Origin: Gammaproteobacteria bacterium | GTDB lineage: Bacteria; Pseudomonadota; Gammaproteobacteria; Pseudomonadales; GM7GCV1 | DNA: 21,371 nt | Direction: 5' to 3' | Assembly (NCBI GenBank): GCA_030830945.1 | Contig: JAURLY010000091.1 | Coordinates: forward strand, 1-21,371 | In this document: in pieces, positions 1 to 6,902 of the stretch | How positions within the stretch are numbered: the stretch's first letter is position 1 | Layout: every line of letters starts with the position of its first letter | Notes under the pieces: generated by a model | What the model was told of the DNA's origin: nothing | What the model saw: the letters and a program-made list of their open reading frames with translations, nothing else | Database searches by the model: none | Position numbers and translations under genes: made by a program

Positions 1-73
1 ACCGAAGGTGTACGCACTCACCGACGAGCAGATGAATCGCTATCTCGGCGAAGGCGAACTGCCAGCCGACTAA
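1..73 (+). CDS. 3' end of a gene running in from the left edge (partial)
   Basis: An open frame enters from the left edge (codons begin at base 2) and stops at TAA 71-73, giving 23 residues ending GEGELPAD. The hydrophilic tail fits the end of a real protein, and a strong hairpin followed by a T-rich run comes directly after it, as expected at the end of a transcription unit. Too little is present to name a family. Confidence 0.55.
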   Translation, partial: PKVYALTDEQMNRYLGEGELPAD

Positions 74-81
74 TCCCCCCG

Positions 82-123
82 AAGTTATCTACCCCTAGAA
101 CACGCACTAGGGGTAGATAACTT
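82..123 (+). terminator. 17-bp stem-loop built from two opposed GGGGTAGATAACT copies, T-rich tail
   Basis: Bases 82-98 and 107-123 are perfect inverted repeats (arm core CTAGGGGTAGATAACT) around an 8-base loop, followed by TTCTTTCTT. This has the form of a rho-independent terminator for the gene ending at 73. Each arm is a full copy of the repeat motif found throughout region 1, so the hairpin seems to come from an inverted pair of that repeat. Termination is inferred from structure. Confidence 0.7.
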
Positions 124-357
124 TCTTTCTTGCGCGTTGGAGCCCCGCTATGCGCTCTCATGCGATGTGGTGCCGGGGCTCAAACACGCAGAGCAAAGGC
201 AGGGTCGGTTGGGGGGTCGCTCGGGGATAAGTTTCATCTTTCGTCGTTGTGGTTCTGTTATGGGTCGGAACACTAATGGGTTGAGTCATTGACGGTGGTG
301 GAAAGGGGTAGATAACTCAGGTTGCTAATCTGGTGTCCAGTGGGATAGGGTTGGGTC
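124..357 (+). promoter_or_regulatory. Intergenic regulatory module A (first of three related copies)
   Basis: No gene was found here. In order: GC stem GAGCCCCG (140-147) with CGGGGCTC (174-181); G-rich box GGGGGTCGCTCGGGGATAAG (from 212); TTGACGGTGGTGGAAAG (289-305); GGGGTAGATAACT (305-317); TGCTAATCTGGTGTCCAGT (323-341); then the ATG at 358. The same elements in the same order occur at 1883-2222 and 4031-4435. TGCTAATCT resembles an extended -10 box (TGnTAATCT), and no good -35 is seen 17 bases upstream of it. The module therefore looks like a promoter/operator unit, but its activity is inferred. Confidence 0.6.
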
Positions 358-1209
358 ATGCCTAACTGGTGCTACAACAACATGACAATACACGGCAAGA
401 CTGCCGACTTGCGAAAGTTCATTTCTGACATCACAGTTTCCAGAACCGAGGAAACAACGAAAGATGACGGAACGGTAGAGCAACGGACAGAAACATTTCT
501 TTCTATGTCCAGCCTTTATCCAGTTCCTGAGGAACTCACCAAATATCACTCACCCCTGAGTGGACGACGAACAGATGACCCCGAATCAAAGGAGTTGTCG
601 GCTGATGATTTAGAGGCTCTGAGAAACCACTTACAAACTCTTTATGGTGCGACTGACTGGTACAACTGGTGCTTGTCGCATTGGGGAACAAAGTGGGGCG
701 ATGGCGAAACAAGAGTAGAAGGCTTGGAAGACGGCGAGGAGATTCTTCCGAAAGGACAAAGCATTTTGTGTTTGTATTACGAAACTGCGTGGTCTCCAGC
801 GTCAGGTCTAATCGCCCACATTTCCAAACTTTATCCAAATCTTGCGTTTTATGTTGTATCAACAGAGGAAGCAGAACTGTTTGCCTGTTGGCAAGTCTTT
901 CATAACGGGGAAGTCGTTGGTGAGGGCGAAGGCGAAACAGAAGTTCCAGCAGAGATTTCCGTTCTTGCCGACAACGAGGAAACAATGGACGAGTATTACG
1001 ATAAATCAAACGACTGGCAGTGCGAACGAAATGATGAGTTGTACGAGGAAGCCAGCAAATGTCTTTATGCTTATTTGGATAAAGCCAAAGAGCGACGAGA
1101 GAAACTTGAGTACGCATACAAGGTTCGTTTGGTGAATCTCATGGACGAGCGAGATAAGGCTCTCGCCGAGTTTGACGCAAGAGAGGTGATACTGAACAGA
1201 AGCGAATAG
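358..1209 (+). CDS. YubB/DUF1281-like protein (ferredoxin-like fold), phage/plasmid accessory
   Basis: This 283-aa protein begins MPNWCYNNMTIHG, the hallmark start of the DUF1281/YubB ('Api92-like', ferredoxin-fold) group: PNWC, Asn, a hydrophobic strand, then Gly. Further family-like features are an LYPVPEEL segment near residues 50-60 and the W-rich block DWYNWCLSHWGTKWG around residues 100-115, followed by ETAWSPASGLI. Such proteins are common on phages and plasmids; their biochemical role is not established. The C-terminal third is charged and probably helical (KAKERREKLEYAYKVRLVNLMDERDKALAEF starts a coiled-coil-like stretch). The stop TAG at 1207-1209 runs straight into a GGGTAGATAACT motif. 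The start is fixed by the conserved N-terminus, although no clear Shine-Dalgarno precedes it. Confidence 0.8.
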   Translation: MPNWCYNNMTIHGKTADLRKFISDITVSRTEETTKDDGTVEQRTETFLSMSSLYPVPEELTKYHSPLSGRRTDDPESKELSADDLEALRNHLQTLYGATDWYNWCLSHWGTKWGDGETRVEGLEDGEEILPKGQSILCLYYETAWSPASGLIAHISKLYPNLAFYVVSTEEAELFACWQVFHNGEVVGEGEGETEVPAEISVLADNEETMDEYYDKSNDWQCERNDELYEEASKCLYAYLDKAKERREKLEYAYKVRLVNLMDERDKALAEFDAREVILNRSE

Positions 1210-1261
1210 GGTAGATAACTTTCATAAACCAAATAAACACAAACAAACAAGGAGCAATAAC

Positions 1262-1483
1262 ATGGCAACAGCCATTATCAAGAAACAAGCAGAAATGGTG
1301 GCAGAGAGAATCATCACCAAGCGCAAGAAAGCAGGTCTGTCGCAAGACGCACTTGCCGAACTGGCAGGCATTGACCGAAAGACAGTAAATCGTATTGAGA
1401 ACGGTCACTTCTCGCCAAGCATGGAAACTTTCTTTCGTATCGCACACGCACTGCGAACGAACGCTAAGGATTTCCTGAAATAA
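1262..1483 (+). CDS. XRE/Cro-type helix-turn-helix regulator
   Basis: This 73-aa protein is almost entirely one HTH_3 domain. The core is KRKKAGLSQDALAELAGI followed by DRKTVNRIENGHFSPSMETFFRIAHAL, with the classic 'LSQ..LA..AGI....V..IE.G...PS..T...IA.AL' pattern. Single-domain XRE proteins act as phage Cro-like or plasmid-type repressors. A clear AAGGAG lies 8 bases before the ATG. It is the only classical one-domain repressor seen in the motif-rich left block, so it is the best local candidate to bind the repeated GGGGTAGATAA sites (inference). A strong hairpin (1490-1531) follows the stop. Confidence 0.88.
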   Translation: MATAIIKKQAEMVAERIITKRKKAGLSQDALAELAGIDRKTVNRIENGHFSPSMETFFRIAHALRTNAKDFLK

Positions 1484-1489
1484 TCTCAA

Positions 1490-1531
1490 GAGTCGTGGGC
1501 GTGGTACACCCCCTGTATCACGCCCACACTC
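1490..1531 (+). terminator. Intercistronic hairpin after the XRE gene
   Basis: GAGT (1490-1493), GTGGGCGTG (1495-1503) and TAC (1505-1507) pair with GTA (1515-1517), CACGCCCAC (1519-1527) and ACTC (1528-1531), giving a 16-bp stem with small bulges and a 7-base loop. No T-run follows; instead a GGGTAGATAACT motif and the next ATG come directly. It may be a weak terminator, a processing site or an RNA-stability element. Confidence 0.55.
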
Positions 1532-1546
1532 AAGGGTAGATAACTC

Positions 1547-1882
1547 ATGGCAAACTTCATCAACAGCCTGTATCAAACCATTAGGTATTTTTTCCTAATG
1601 ATGAAAGAGTTTGGTTCGGACAAGATTATTATTGGCGCATACTGTCGCACTGTATGGAGCGACCAAGATGAACCGATGATTTCCTACATTTCTTTTTCGC
1701 AAGCACCAGATATCTATTCAGATAACGATTACGAAATGGACGACTACGGAGTGCTAGACGATGATGTGTTCTATTACGCAACACGCATGGAGTTGGCAAA
1801 GAGATTCTGGACTCAACACCCAATAGACGACTGGCGAATCACTGGATTCTGGCTGAACACCACTGAGTTGTTGGAGCAATAG
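1547..1882 (+). CDS. Hypothetical acidic protein
   Basis: 111 aa, family not recognised. It is acidic and rich in aromatic residues (MDDYGVLDDDVFYYATRMELAKRFW, and TGFWLNTTELLEQ at the end). There is no signal peptide or confident membrane helix. The ATG is preceded by GGGTAGATAACTC with the same 1-base offset (GGGTAGATAANTC-ATG) seen before the genes at 2904 and 5171, which supports this start. A small inverted repeat (ATTAGG/CCTAAT) lies inside the gene near 1582-1600. The stop TAG overlaps the next GGGGTAGATAACT copy. Confidence 0.75.
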   Translation: MANFINSLYQTIRYFFLMMKEFGSDKIIIGAYCRTVWSDQDEPMISYISFSQAPDIYSDNDYEMDDYGVLDDDVFYYATRMELAKRFWTQHPIDDWRITGFWLNTTELLEQ

Positions 1883-2222
1883 GGGTAGATAACTTTTCCC
1901 TATTATTTTTTTGCCTAAATAAGCCCCGCTAGCGCATGGAGAGCCGGGGCTCAAACTCGCAAGGGCAGAGCAGGGCGAAAGTTGGGGGGTCGGTTGGGGA
2001 TAAGTTGATTTACTCTTTCCAAATACCACACTCATTTGTAAAAAAAACGATTTTTTTGCGCTGACTCAGCAGTTCATTTTCTTTGACGGTGGTGGAAAGC
2101 AGACACTTAGAGGGGGTAGATAACTATTCGTGGGCTAATCTGCTGTCCAGTTGCTAATCTGTTGTCCAATGCCCTAGAGTTGGTATTACCTACAACTACT
2201 AAACCGAATAGGGGTAAAGCAA
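1883..2222 (+). promoter_or_regulatory. Intergenic regulatory module B
   Basis: No gene is seen in these 340 bases. Elements in order: GGGGTAGATAACT (1882-1894); GC hairpin AGCCCCG (1922-1928) with CGGGGCT (1945-1951); the shared tail CTCAAACTCGCAAG; G-rich box GGGGGTCGGTTGGGGATAAG (from 1985); TTGACGGTGGTGGAAAG (2083-2099); GGGGTAGATAACT (2113-2125); and two tandem copies of GCTAATCTGNTGTCCA (about 2133-2151 and 2152-2170). GCCCTAGAGTT (2171-2181) is shared with module C. The layout matches modules A and C. Confidence 0.6.
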
Positions 2223-2900
2223 ATGGAAAAGACGACTATCCGAAAAGACGCAGAAATCCTGATGAGGGATTTCATGGAACGAGCGCAACACGCAAAGCAA
2301 GAAATGTGCCGTTCGGAAGCGATGACCGACAACCCAAGTATGTTCATCGTTGTCTTTGAGCCAAAACAAGACGAGTTTGAGGGCGACTTTGACTCACTTG
2401 TTAGCGAGTGTGAAAAAATGGGGTTGAGTCGCACTCTCCAGTGTGGGATTATTCCACTTATTCACAAGGACGACCCTGCCGACTGTCTCACCGATGTAAT
2501 CGGTTCGTTCCCATTGGACAAGTTTGAGTTTGGATTTCTCGTTGTTGAGGGTTATGCCGAAACAAACACAGACGGGAAAAACTTTAGCGACTATGAGCGT
2601 GGCGACATGGCTAAGGATTTCTCGGAAAATCCGTTCACCACGATTACCGAAACACTCGTTATTCATGGATACGACTGGAATCTGACCAGCCGATTCACTC
2701 ATGCTTGCCACTACAAGTACGACGATAAGGGTGTTCCTGTATTCACCGAAGTTGCTATGGACGCTGATGAAGTCAGCGAGGACGACGAGCGAGGTCGCAT
2801 TGACGAACTGTTGTATCGTGGAATCCAGTTCCTACATCTGAACTCAAAGGCAACGGACATACTCAAGCATTGGCGCAAGCCGAAAGATGAGGGTAGATAA
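2223..2900 (+). CDS. Hypothetical protein
   Basis: 225 aa, no family recognised. It is acidic and appears globular, with FIVVFEPKQDEFEGDFDSLVSECEKMG near residues 38-64, LDKFEFGFLVVEGYAET around residue 100, and an acidic ADEVSEDDERGRIDEL segment near 180-195. No membrane segment or nucleotide-binding motif is visible. The coding sequence ends GAG GGT AGA TAA, so the last residues (Gly-Arg) and the stop codon are supplied by a GGGTAGATAAGT motif, which then leads into the next ATG three bases on. The start is ATG after AGGGGTAAAGCAA, a weak G-rich ribosome site. Confidence 0.75.
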   Translation: MEKTTIRKDAEILMRDFMERAQHAKQEMCRSEAMTDNPSMFIVVFEPKQDEFEGDFDSLVSECEKMGLSRTLQCGIIPLIHKDDPADCLTDVIGSFPLDKFEFGFLVVEGYAETNTDGKNFSDYERGDMAKDFSENPFTTITETLVIHGYDWNLTSRFTHACHYKYDDKGVPVFTEVAMDADEVSEDDERGRIDELLYRGIQFLHLNSKATDILKHWRKPKDEGR

Positions 2901-2903
2901 GTC

Positions 2904-3152
2904 ATGCCAAACAACGGAACACCAGTCCATGTTTCCATTATTCCCAATGAGGAAAGGGGGACTTGGTATGTCCGTGTTCATTTCTACACGGATTCTGATT
3001 ATCTGAACCGTATTCCCCCATTTCCAATGAACATAGACTTCCCGATGATGAGCGAGCAGGAAGCGAAAGCCCTGCGAGATTCATGGAATCTCATTATTGA
3101 GAACGCCGAGGTTCAGGCAGAAAACGACTACCTAGAAGGAGTAAAACAATAA
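2904..3152 (+). CDS. Hypothetical protein
   Basis: 82 aa, family not recognised. It has a beta-rich look (VHVSIIPNEERGTWYVRVHFYTD) followed by a helical C-terminus (EQEAKALRDSWNLIIENAEVQ). It starts with ATG immediately after GGGTAGATAAGTC, 3 bases past the stop of the previous gene, so the two are probably cotranslated. Its TAA overlaps the next ATG by one base (TAATG). Confidence 0.75.
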   Translation: MPNNGTPVHVSIIPNEERGTWYVRVHFYTDSDYLNRIPPFPMNIDFPMMSEQEAKALRDSWNLIIENAEVQAENDYLEGVKQ

Positions 3153-3325
3153 TGGCTATCGTGGACGAACTAGAAGTTGCCATGAATCTCGTTGATTCAC
3201 TAATCAAAGAGTGTTCGGGCAGAGACATTGTTTCTGCCAGCCAAATGACCGACTCACTGCTTGACCTACGGATTCATCTAATGGGAATCTCAGAGAAAGA
3301 GAAAACAGATAATGTCTCAAACTAA
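3152..3325 (+). CDS. Small hypothetical protein (57 aa)
   Basis: A 57-aa frame fills the gap between two overlapping neighbours: ATG at 3152 shares its A with the upstream TAA, and the stop TAA at 3323-3325 lies inside the start of the next gene (ATG 3312). The product (MAIVDELEVAMNLVDSLI..., ending KEKTDNVSN) is an amphipathic helical protein of unknown function. The tight overlaps at both ends are the main reason to believe it. AGAAGGAG upstream of the ATG (in CTAGAAGGAGTAAAACAATA) is a good ribosome site. Confidence 0.75.
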   Translation: MAIVDELEVAMNLVDSLIKECSGRDIVSASQMTDSLLDLRIHLMGISEKEKTDNVSN

Positions 3326-3533
3326 CATTGGTAGGCGAGTGAGACTGATTAGAACTTCCGACCCATACACACGACTCAAGCGAGGCGACGAAGGCGTAGT
3401 GACCACTATTGACTGTACGGGAACTGTGTTTGTAAAATGGGATAACGGAAGCACACTTGGCATGATTCGTGAAGCAGGCGACGATTTCATGTTCATCTCG
3501 CCGCCAGTCGCCGCAGAGGTAGTAAAAAAATGA
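3312..3533 (+). CDS. DUF4314-like small beta protein
   Basis: 73 aa with the pattern 'G.RVRLIRTSDPYTRLKRGDEGVVTTID..GTVFVKWDNGSTLGM', which matches the DUF4314 family: a small SH3/KOW-like beta barrel common in phage and mobile-element accessory regions, with no fixed function known. It overlaps the previous gene by 14 bases and the next by 4 (ATGA), so it sits inside a translationally coupled chain. Confidence 0.75.
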   Translation: MSQTNIGRRVRLIRTSDPYTRLKRGDEGVVTTIDCTGTVFVKWDNGSTLGMIREAGDDFMFISPPVAAEVVKK

Positions 3534-4030
3534 GAAAAATCACTGACGAGTTCGTAGATTCAGTCAATGCTGAACTTTGGCAAGAGGGGGTAGATAAGTA
3601 CGGAAGCAAGTTCTCTTTGCCGAAAGATTTAGAAAAAGAAATAAACGAAACTATTCGTGCGCTGTATGTTCTCCAAATCTGGCAGAGGAACGGCTCGTCT
3701 GGAAATCCACTGTCTCAACTGAGTGCTTACTCTGTCTCTGAAAATGTGGCGCAAAATGTTGTGGCGCAGTATTTGGGCGACAAATACATCAAGCAACTAG
3801 AGAAAGAAAAATCGGAAAAAACCGAAAAACGAAAAGACAAGTGGGATTCTTTCATTGAGTGGGCGAACGAAAATGAGGGCAAAGAGTTCACCACTGAGCA
3901 ACTAGAAAAACAGTCTGGATTCTCTTACCAGACAACGCTGACCTATGTGAAAACATCGCCAGTCTTTGAGAAAGTAAAAAAAGGCAAGTACCGAGTAATC
4001 CCCATTGACGACAGGGTTCGCAAGAAGTAG
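3530..4030 (+). CDS. Hypothetical protein with possible C-terminal winged helix
   Basis: 166 aa. The N-terminal half is helical (DLEKEINETIRALYVLQIWQR), the middle is a Lys/Glu-rich linker (KQLEKEKSEKTEKRKDK, about residues 86-102), and the C-terminal 60 residues resemble a winged helix (FTTEQLEKQSGFSYQTTLTYVKTSPVFEKVKKGKYRV). A copy of GGGGTAGATAAGT lies inside the gene (3587-3599) and is read as Gly-Val-Asp-Lys. Start ATG overlaps the previous stop (ATGA); the stop TAG merges into another motif copy at 4030. DNA binding is inferred from fold pattern only. Confidence 0.72.
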   Translation: MRKITDEFVDSVNAELWQEGVDKYGSKFSLPKDLEKEINETIRALYVLQIWQRNGSSGNPLSQLSAYSVSENVAQNVVAQYLGDKYIKQLEKEKSEKTEKRKDKWDSFIEWANENEGKEFTTEQLEKQSGFSYQTTLTYVKTSPVFEKVKKGKYRVIPIDDRVRKK

Positions 4031-4435
4031 GGGTAGATAAGTCCGAATCTGTTTCGGCATTATTTTTTTTTGTTTCTAAACTGAAAGCGCGTTTGCGAGG
4101 ATAAGCCCCGGCTTATTTCCTGGTAGCCCATGATGCCGGGGCTCAAACTCGCAAGAGCAGAGCAGGCGCAGATGGGGGGTCGGTTGGGGATAAGTTTCGC
4201 CATCGGCGTTCGGGGTTGATGTGAAAAAAATGGATTTCTTTCACCACACTCACTGTTGAGAACTGCTATCCCCATTGACGGTGGTGGAAAGGGGTAGATA
4301 AGTGGCAGGTAGTGGGGGTAGATAAGTAGGGGGTAGATAAAAATAGTCAAAAATAAAAGTTGCTAATCTGGTGTCCACTGCCCTAGAGTTCATAGTGCCA
4401 TACCTATCCCTACCAAAAGAAAGCGAAACAAAACA
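4031..4435 (+). promoter_or_regulatory. Intergenic regulatory module C, longest copy
   Basis: 405 bases without a convincing gene. In order: GGGGTAGATAAGT (4030-4042); CTGAAAGCGCGTTT (4081-4094); perfect 9-bp GC stem AGCCCCGGC (4104-4112) with GCCGGGGCT (4135-4143); CTCAAACTCGCAAG; G-rich box GGGGGTCGGTTGGGGATAAG (from 4175); TTGACGGTGGTGGAAAG (4275-4291); then three closely spaced motif copies (4291-4303, 4315-4327, 4329-4340); TTGCTAATCTGGTGTCCACT (4360-4379); GCCCTAGAGTT (4380-4390). It precedes the AAA+/VWA gene pair, so it probably controls that pair. Confidence 0.6.
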
Positions 4436-5167
4436 ATGGCTACTACAGAAACAACAAAACTTCCTGAGTGCTGGCAAGCACTAGAGGAGTGCCTGACTTC
4501 AGGCATTGACCGAGTAATCCTTTACGGTGCGTCGGGCATTGGCAAGACCTATGGTGGTCTTACCATTGGCGATGTATCGGCTGGTGCGTTCCGACTGGTA
4601 TGTACCGAGGACATGACCAACTTTGATGTGACGGGTGGCTTCATGCCAAACGGCAAAGGTGGATTCCAATGGCTTGACGGTTCTGCCGTGAAAGCGTGGA
4701 AAGGTGACGGAACTAAAGGTGGTCGCCTAATCGTGGACGAAGTGGACAAGGCTTCGGGCGATGTGTTCGCAACACTGCTCGCCATGCTTGACTCCCCTGA
4801 ATCGGCTTCTTGGGAACACCCTGAGACTGGTGATGTGGTGAAGCCACTGAACGGATTCTCAGCCGTGATGACCACGAACATTGAGAACATGGGCGAACTG
4901 CCAACTGCTCTCGCTGACCGATTCCCTATCCGAATCCGAATCAACGAGCCACACCCGAACGCTCTCTTGCGCTTGTCTGCTGACTTGCGTGGATACGCCG
5001 TTCGCATGGCTGACGCTGGTGATGACCGTATCTCACTCCGAGCCTTCTACGCACTGGACACACTGCGAGCAAAGGTCGGTATGGAACGAGCCTGCGAACT
5101 CACTTTCGGAAATCGTGCGAAAGAAATCATGGACGCTATCAAAGTGGACGCATTGGGGGGTAGATAA
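4436..5167 (+). CDS. MoxR/CobS-like AAA+ ATPase
   Basis: 243 aa. Walker A is GASGIGKT (31-38), Walker B RLIVDEVDK (97-105, D101/E102), sensor 1 VMTTN (N148), and the arginine-finger region ALADRF (R162). The MTNFDVTGGFMPN segment (60-72) corresponds to the 'D..G......G' substrate loop of MoxR/CobS-type (AAA_5) ATPases. Such ATPases work with VWA-domain partners to insert metals or remodel proteins, and the next gene encodes one. The C-terminus is shorter than in cellular MoxR. The gene ends GGG GGT AGA TAA, with the stop inside a repeat motif copy. No Shine-Dalgarno is evident before the ATG (A-rich leader). Phage copies of this pair are often annotated CobS/CobT, but a role in cobalamin synthesis is unlikely here because no other cobalamin gene is present. 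Confidence 0.9.
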   Translation: MATTETTKLPECWQALEECLTSGIDRVILYGASGIGKTYGGLTIGDVSAGAFRLVCTEDMTNFDVTGGFMPNGKGGFQWLDGSAVKAWKGDGTKGGRLIVDEVDKASGDVFATLLAMLDSPESASWEHPETGDVVKPLNGFSAVMTTNIENMGELPTALADRFPIRIRINEPHPNALLRLSADLRGYAVRMADAGDDRISLRAFYALDTLRAKVGMERACELTFGNRAKEIMDAIKVDALGGR

Positions 5168-5170
5168 GTC

Positions 5171-6706
5171 ATGTCCACCCCAACAGCAAAAGCCAAAGGC
5201 AAGCAGTTCGGCTCGTCGGGTAGGGGTCATAACAGACCCCTACCTGCCATGCTTGCCCGACAAGATGTGGAACACGGAAAATGGAAAGTGGAACACTGCC
5301 GACCTGTTCGTGGTGAGCCTGCTACAAGCGTGTCCGAAAAAATCATGCTTGTACCAACTACCGATTCCGATTTGGCGAGAGTAATCAGAGCGCATGAAAT
5401 GATTCATGCCAAAATCTCGCCTACTGCTGAACAGTTTGAGCAGTGGATAGGTCGTGAGGTCGCAAGCGAAACGGCGATGATAGCCGTAGAGGAACTGCGA
5501 GTGAACTACTTGGCTCAGAAGGCTGGATTTGATGTAAAAAATCATCTTTCTGACGGAAGCGAACTCAACGCTGGTGAGCGCATGGCGCAAACTAATGACT
5601 GGGCAGGGGCAGTTGCGATGTGTATTGCCACTGCTGGTACTGCTGGTCATAAGCAGTTCCTAAACGGAATCCGACGACACAACCGAGCGTGGGGTGACGC
5701 ACTGCTGGACATTGGCAAGCGAGCAGTAAAAGAAATCCGTAAGGCTGATAGGGCTGGTCATCTTGGCTCATCAAAAGTTCCTGACTCTTACAGTGGACTT
5801 CCTGCGCCATACGGATTTGCCAACACCGAACGACTTGCTGAGTGGTTAGACCGACTCGCTGACTTCGCACCACCTGAGCGACGAAAAGAAAAAGGTAAGC
5901 GCAAAGGCAAGGGTGACGAAAAGGCTGAGGGGGTAGATAAGTCTCACAGCAATAAAGGTGAGGGCGACGACGCTGACCGTAATGGCGAACGCCACAAGGG
6001 AATCACACCGTCCGAGTCATCGGCTGGTACTTGGGGCGAACTTCGCATTGAGCGTTGCCCTATGCCGAAAATCAGTAAAGGCATTATGGGCAAGAAGCGA
6101 ATCGCTACCAACATGGGGCGACGACCACGACGAATCCACCGTATGATGACCGACCCTGCTATGCGAGTGTTTGACCGAACCACAAAAGGTACTGGTGGTA
6201 TGGTCATCATTGACGCAAGTGGGTCAATGTCGTTCACCACTCAACAGATTCACGAAATCATCACTCATGCCCCTGGGGCTACTGTTGCGATTTACAGCGA
6301 CAGGGGTGGGAAAACGAACACTAACTTCTGGATAGTTGCCGATAAGGGTCGCATGGTAGAAAATGTAGAAAACTGCGACTACGGATACGGCAACGGCGTG
6401 GACTTCCCTGCGATTCAGTGGGGCGTGAAAAATCGTCGTAATCCAAAAGCACCGTTGGTATGGGTGACGGACGGTGGAGTGTGTGGACTCAATGACGGAT
6501 ACAGCGACAAGTTGGCTATCCAGTGCTTGACCTACGCTCGCAAAAATAAGTTCATCGTCGTTCCCCATGTTGGGGAAGCCATTGAGCAACTGAAACAAAT
6601 GAGCAACGGTGGCACTGCTAAGAGTGTCTATCCAGCGATGTTCGTAAAGTTGTGGCAAGACCTAATGGGCGAAACGCTACACGGCGAATCCGTGTACGGC
6701 GATTAG
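5171..6706 (+). CDS. CobT/DUF2201-like protein: HExxH metallopeptidase-like N-terminus plus C-terminal VWA domain
   Basis: 511 aa, directly downstream of the MoxR-like ATPase (3-base gap). The N-terminal half contains RAHEMIHAKISP with an HExxH motif (H75, E76, H79) and a following AVEELRVN helix (E107/E108), an arrangement like zinc metallopeptidase-type domains fused to VWA domains. A low-complexity Lys/Glu/Gly linker (about 236-275) carries an in-frame GGGGTAGATAAGT copy (Gly-Val-Asp-Lys). The C-terminal VWA domain starts GGMVIIDASGSMSF with the MIDAS D348-x-S350-x-S352, and T433-D434 (WVTDGG) gives the later MIDAS residues. MoxR-VWA pairs act as chaperone or metal-insertion machines. Whether the HExxH site is catalytic is not known. 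The stop TAG merges into a motif copy at 6706. Confidence 0.85.
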   Translation: MSTPTAKAKGKQFGSSGRGHNRPLPAMLARQDVEHGKWKVEHCRPVRGEPATSVSEKIMLVPTTDSDLARVIRAHEMIHAKISPTAEQFEQWIGREVASETAMIAVEELRVNYLAQKAGFDVKNHLSDGSELNAGERMAQTNDWAGAVAMCIATAGTAGHKQFLNGIRRHNRAWGDALLDIGKRAVKEIRKADRAGHLGSSKVPDSYSGLPAPYGFANTERLAEWLDRLADFAPPERRKEKGKRKGKGDEKAEGVDKSHSNKGEGDDADRNGERHKGITPSESSAGTWGELRIERCPMPKISKGIMGKKRIATNMGRRPRRIHRMMTDPAMRVFDRTTKGTGGMVIIDASGSMSFTTQQIHEIITHAPGATVAIYSDRGGKTNTNFWIVADKGRMVENVENCDYGYGNGVDFPAIQWGVKNRRNPKAPLVWVTDGGVCGLNDGYSDKLAIQCLTYARKNKFIVVPHVGEAIEQLKQMSNGGTAKSVYPAMFVKLWQDLMGETLHGESVYGD

Positions 6707-6762
6707 GGGTAGATAAGTTTGGTGAGGCAGGGGTGGTACGAGTTATCTACCCCTGTCTCACC
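6706..6762 (+). terminator. Two mutually exclusive hairpins after the VWA gene (terminator or attenuator-like)
   Basis: GGGGTAGATAA (from 6706) can pair with TTATCTACCCC (6743-6753), using opposed copies of the repeat. Alternatively GGTGAGGCAGGGG (6721-6733) pairs with CCCCTGTCTCACC (6750-6762), 12 of 13 positions. The two stems compete for bases 6750-6753, so only one can form fully at a time. No T-run follows directly. Confidence 0.5.
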
Positions 6763-6902
6763 GATACACCGAGCCTTCCCTGCGACGAGCAGGCAAGTAT
6801 TGGGGTAGGGGTAGGTACGCTTCCCAACTTCTTGCGAAAGCAAGTTGTGGGGAAGGCAAGGTAATAAATAGAATCAGAATCAACTACTAGAAAGAGAAGC
6901 AC
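6763..6902 (+). other. Intergenic stretch with a GNRA-capped hairpin
   Basis: No gene is seen. CTTCCC (about 6820) and GGGAAG (about 6852) bracket an inner stem CTTGC-GAAA-GCAAG with a GAAA tetraloop, giving a stable stem-loop before the next gene. AGAAAGAGAAGCAC precedes the ATG at 6903 and holds a plausible purine-rich ribosome site. Confidence 0.4.

Noticed and set aside
289..317. A classic promoter TTGACG ... TAGATA
   Set aside because: The spacing is only 14 bases here and is not kept in module B, so it is not a consistent -35/-10 pair.
536..1117. A 193-codon minus strand frame
   Set aside because: It lies wholly inside the DUF1281-like gene on the other strand and shows no domain-like pattern.
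4060..4350. A 96-codon minus strand frame in module C
   Set aside because: It crosses the GC hairpin, G-rich box and three motif copies (read as repeated Leu-Ile-Tyr-Pro), so it is a by-product of the repeats.
6763..6902. A possible tRNA in the GC-rich spacer
   Set aside because: There is a GAAA-capped hairpin but no clover-leaf, no T-loop GTTCRA motif and no acceptor pairing.
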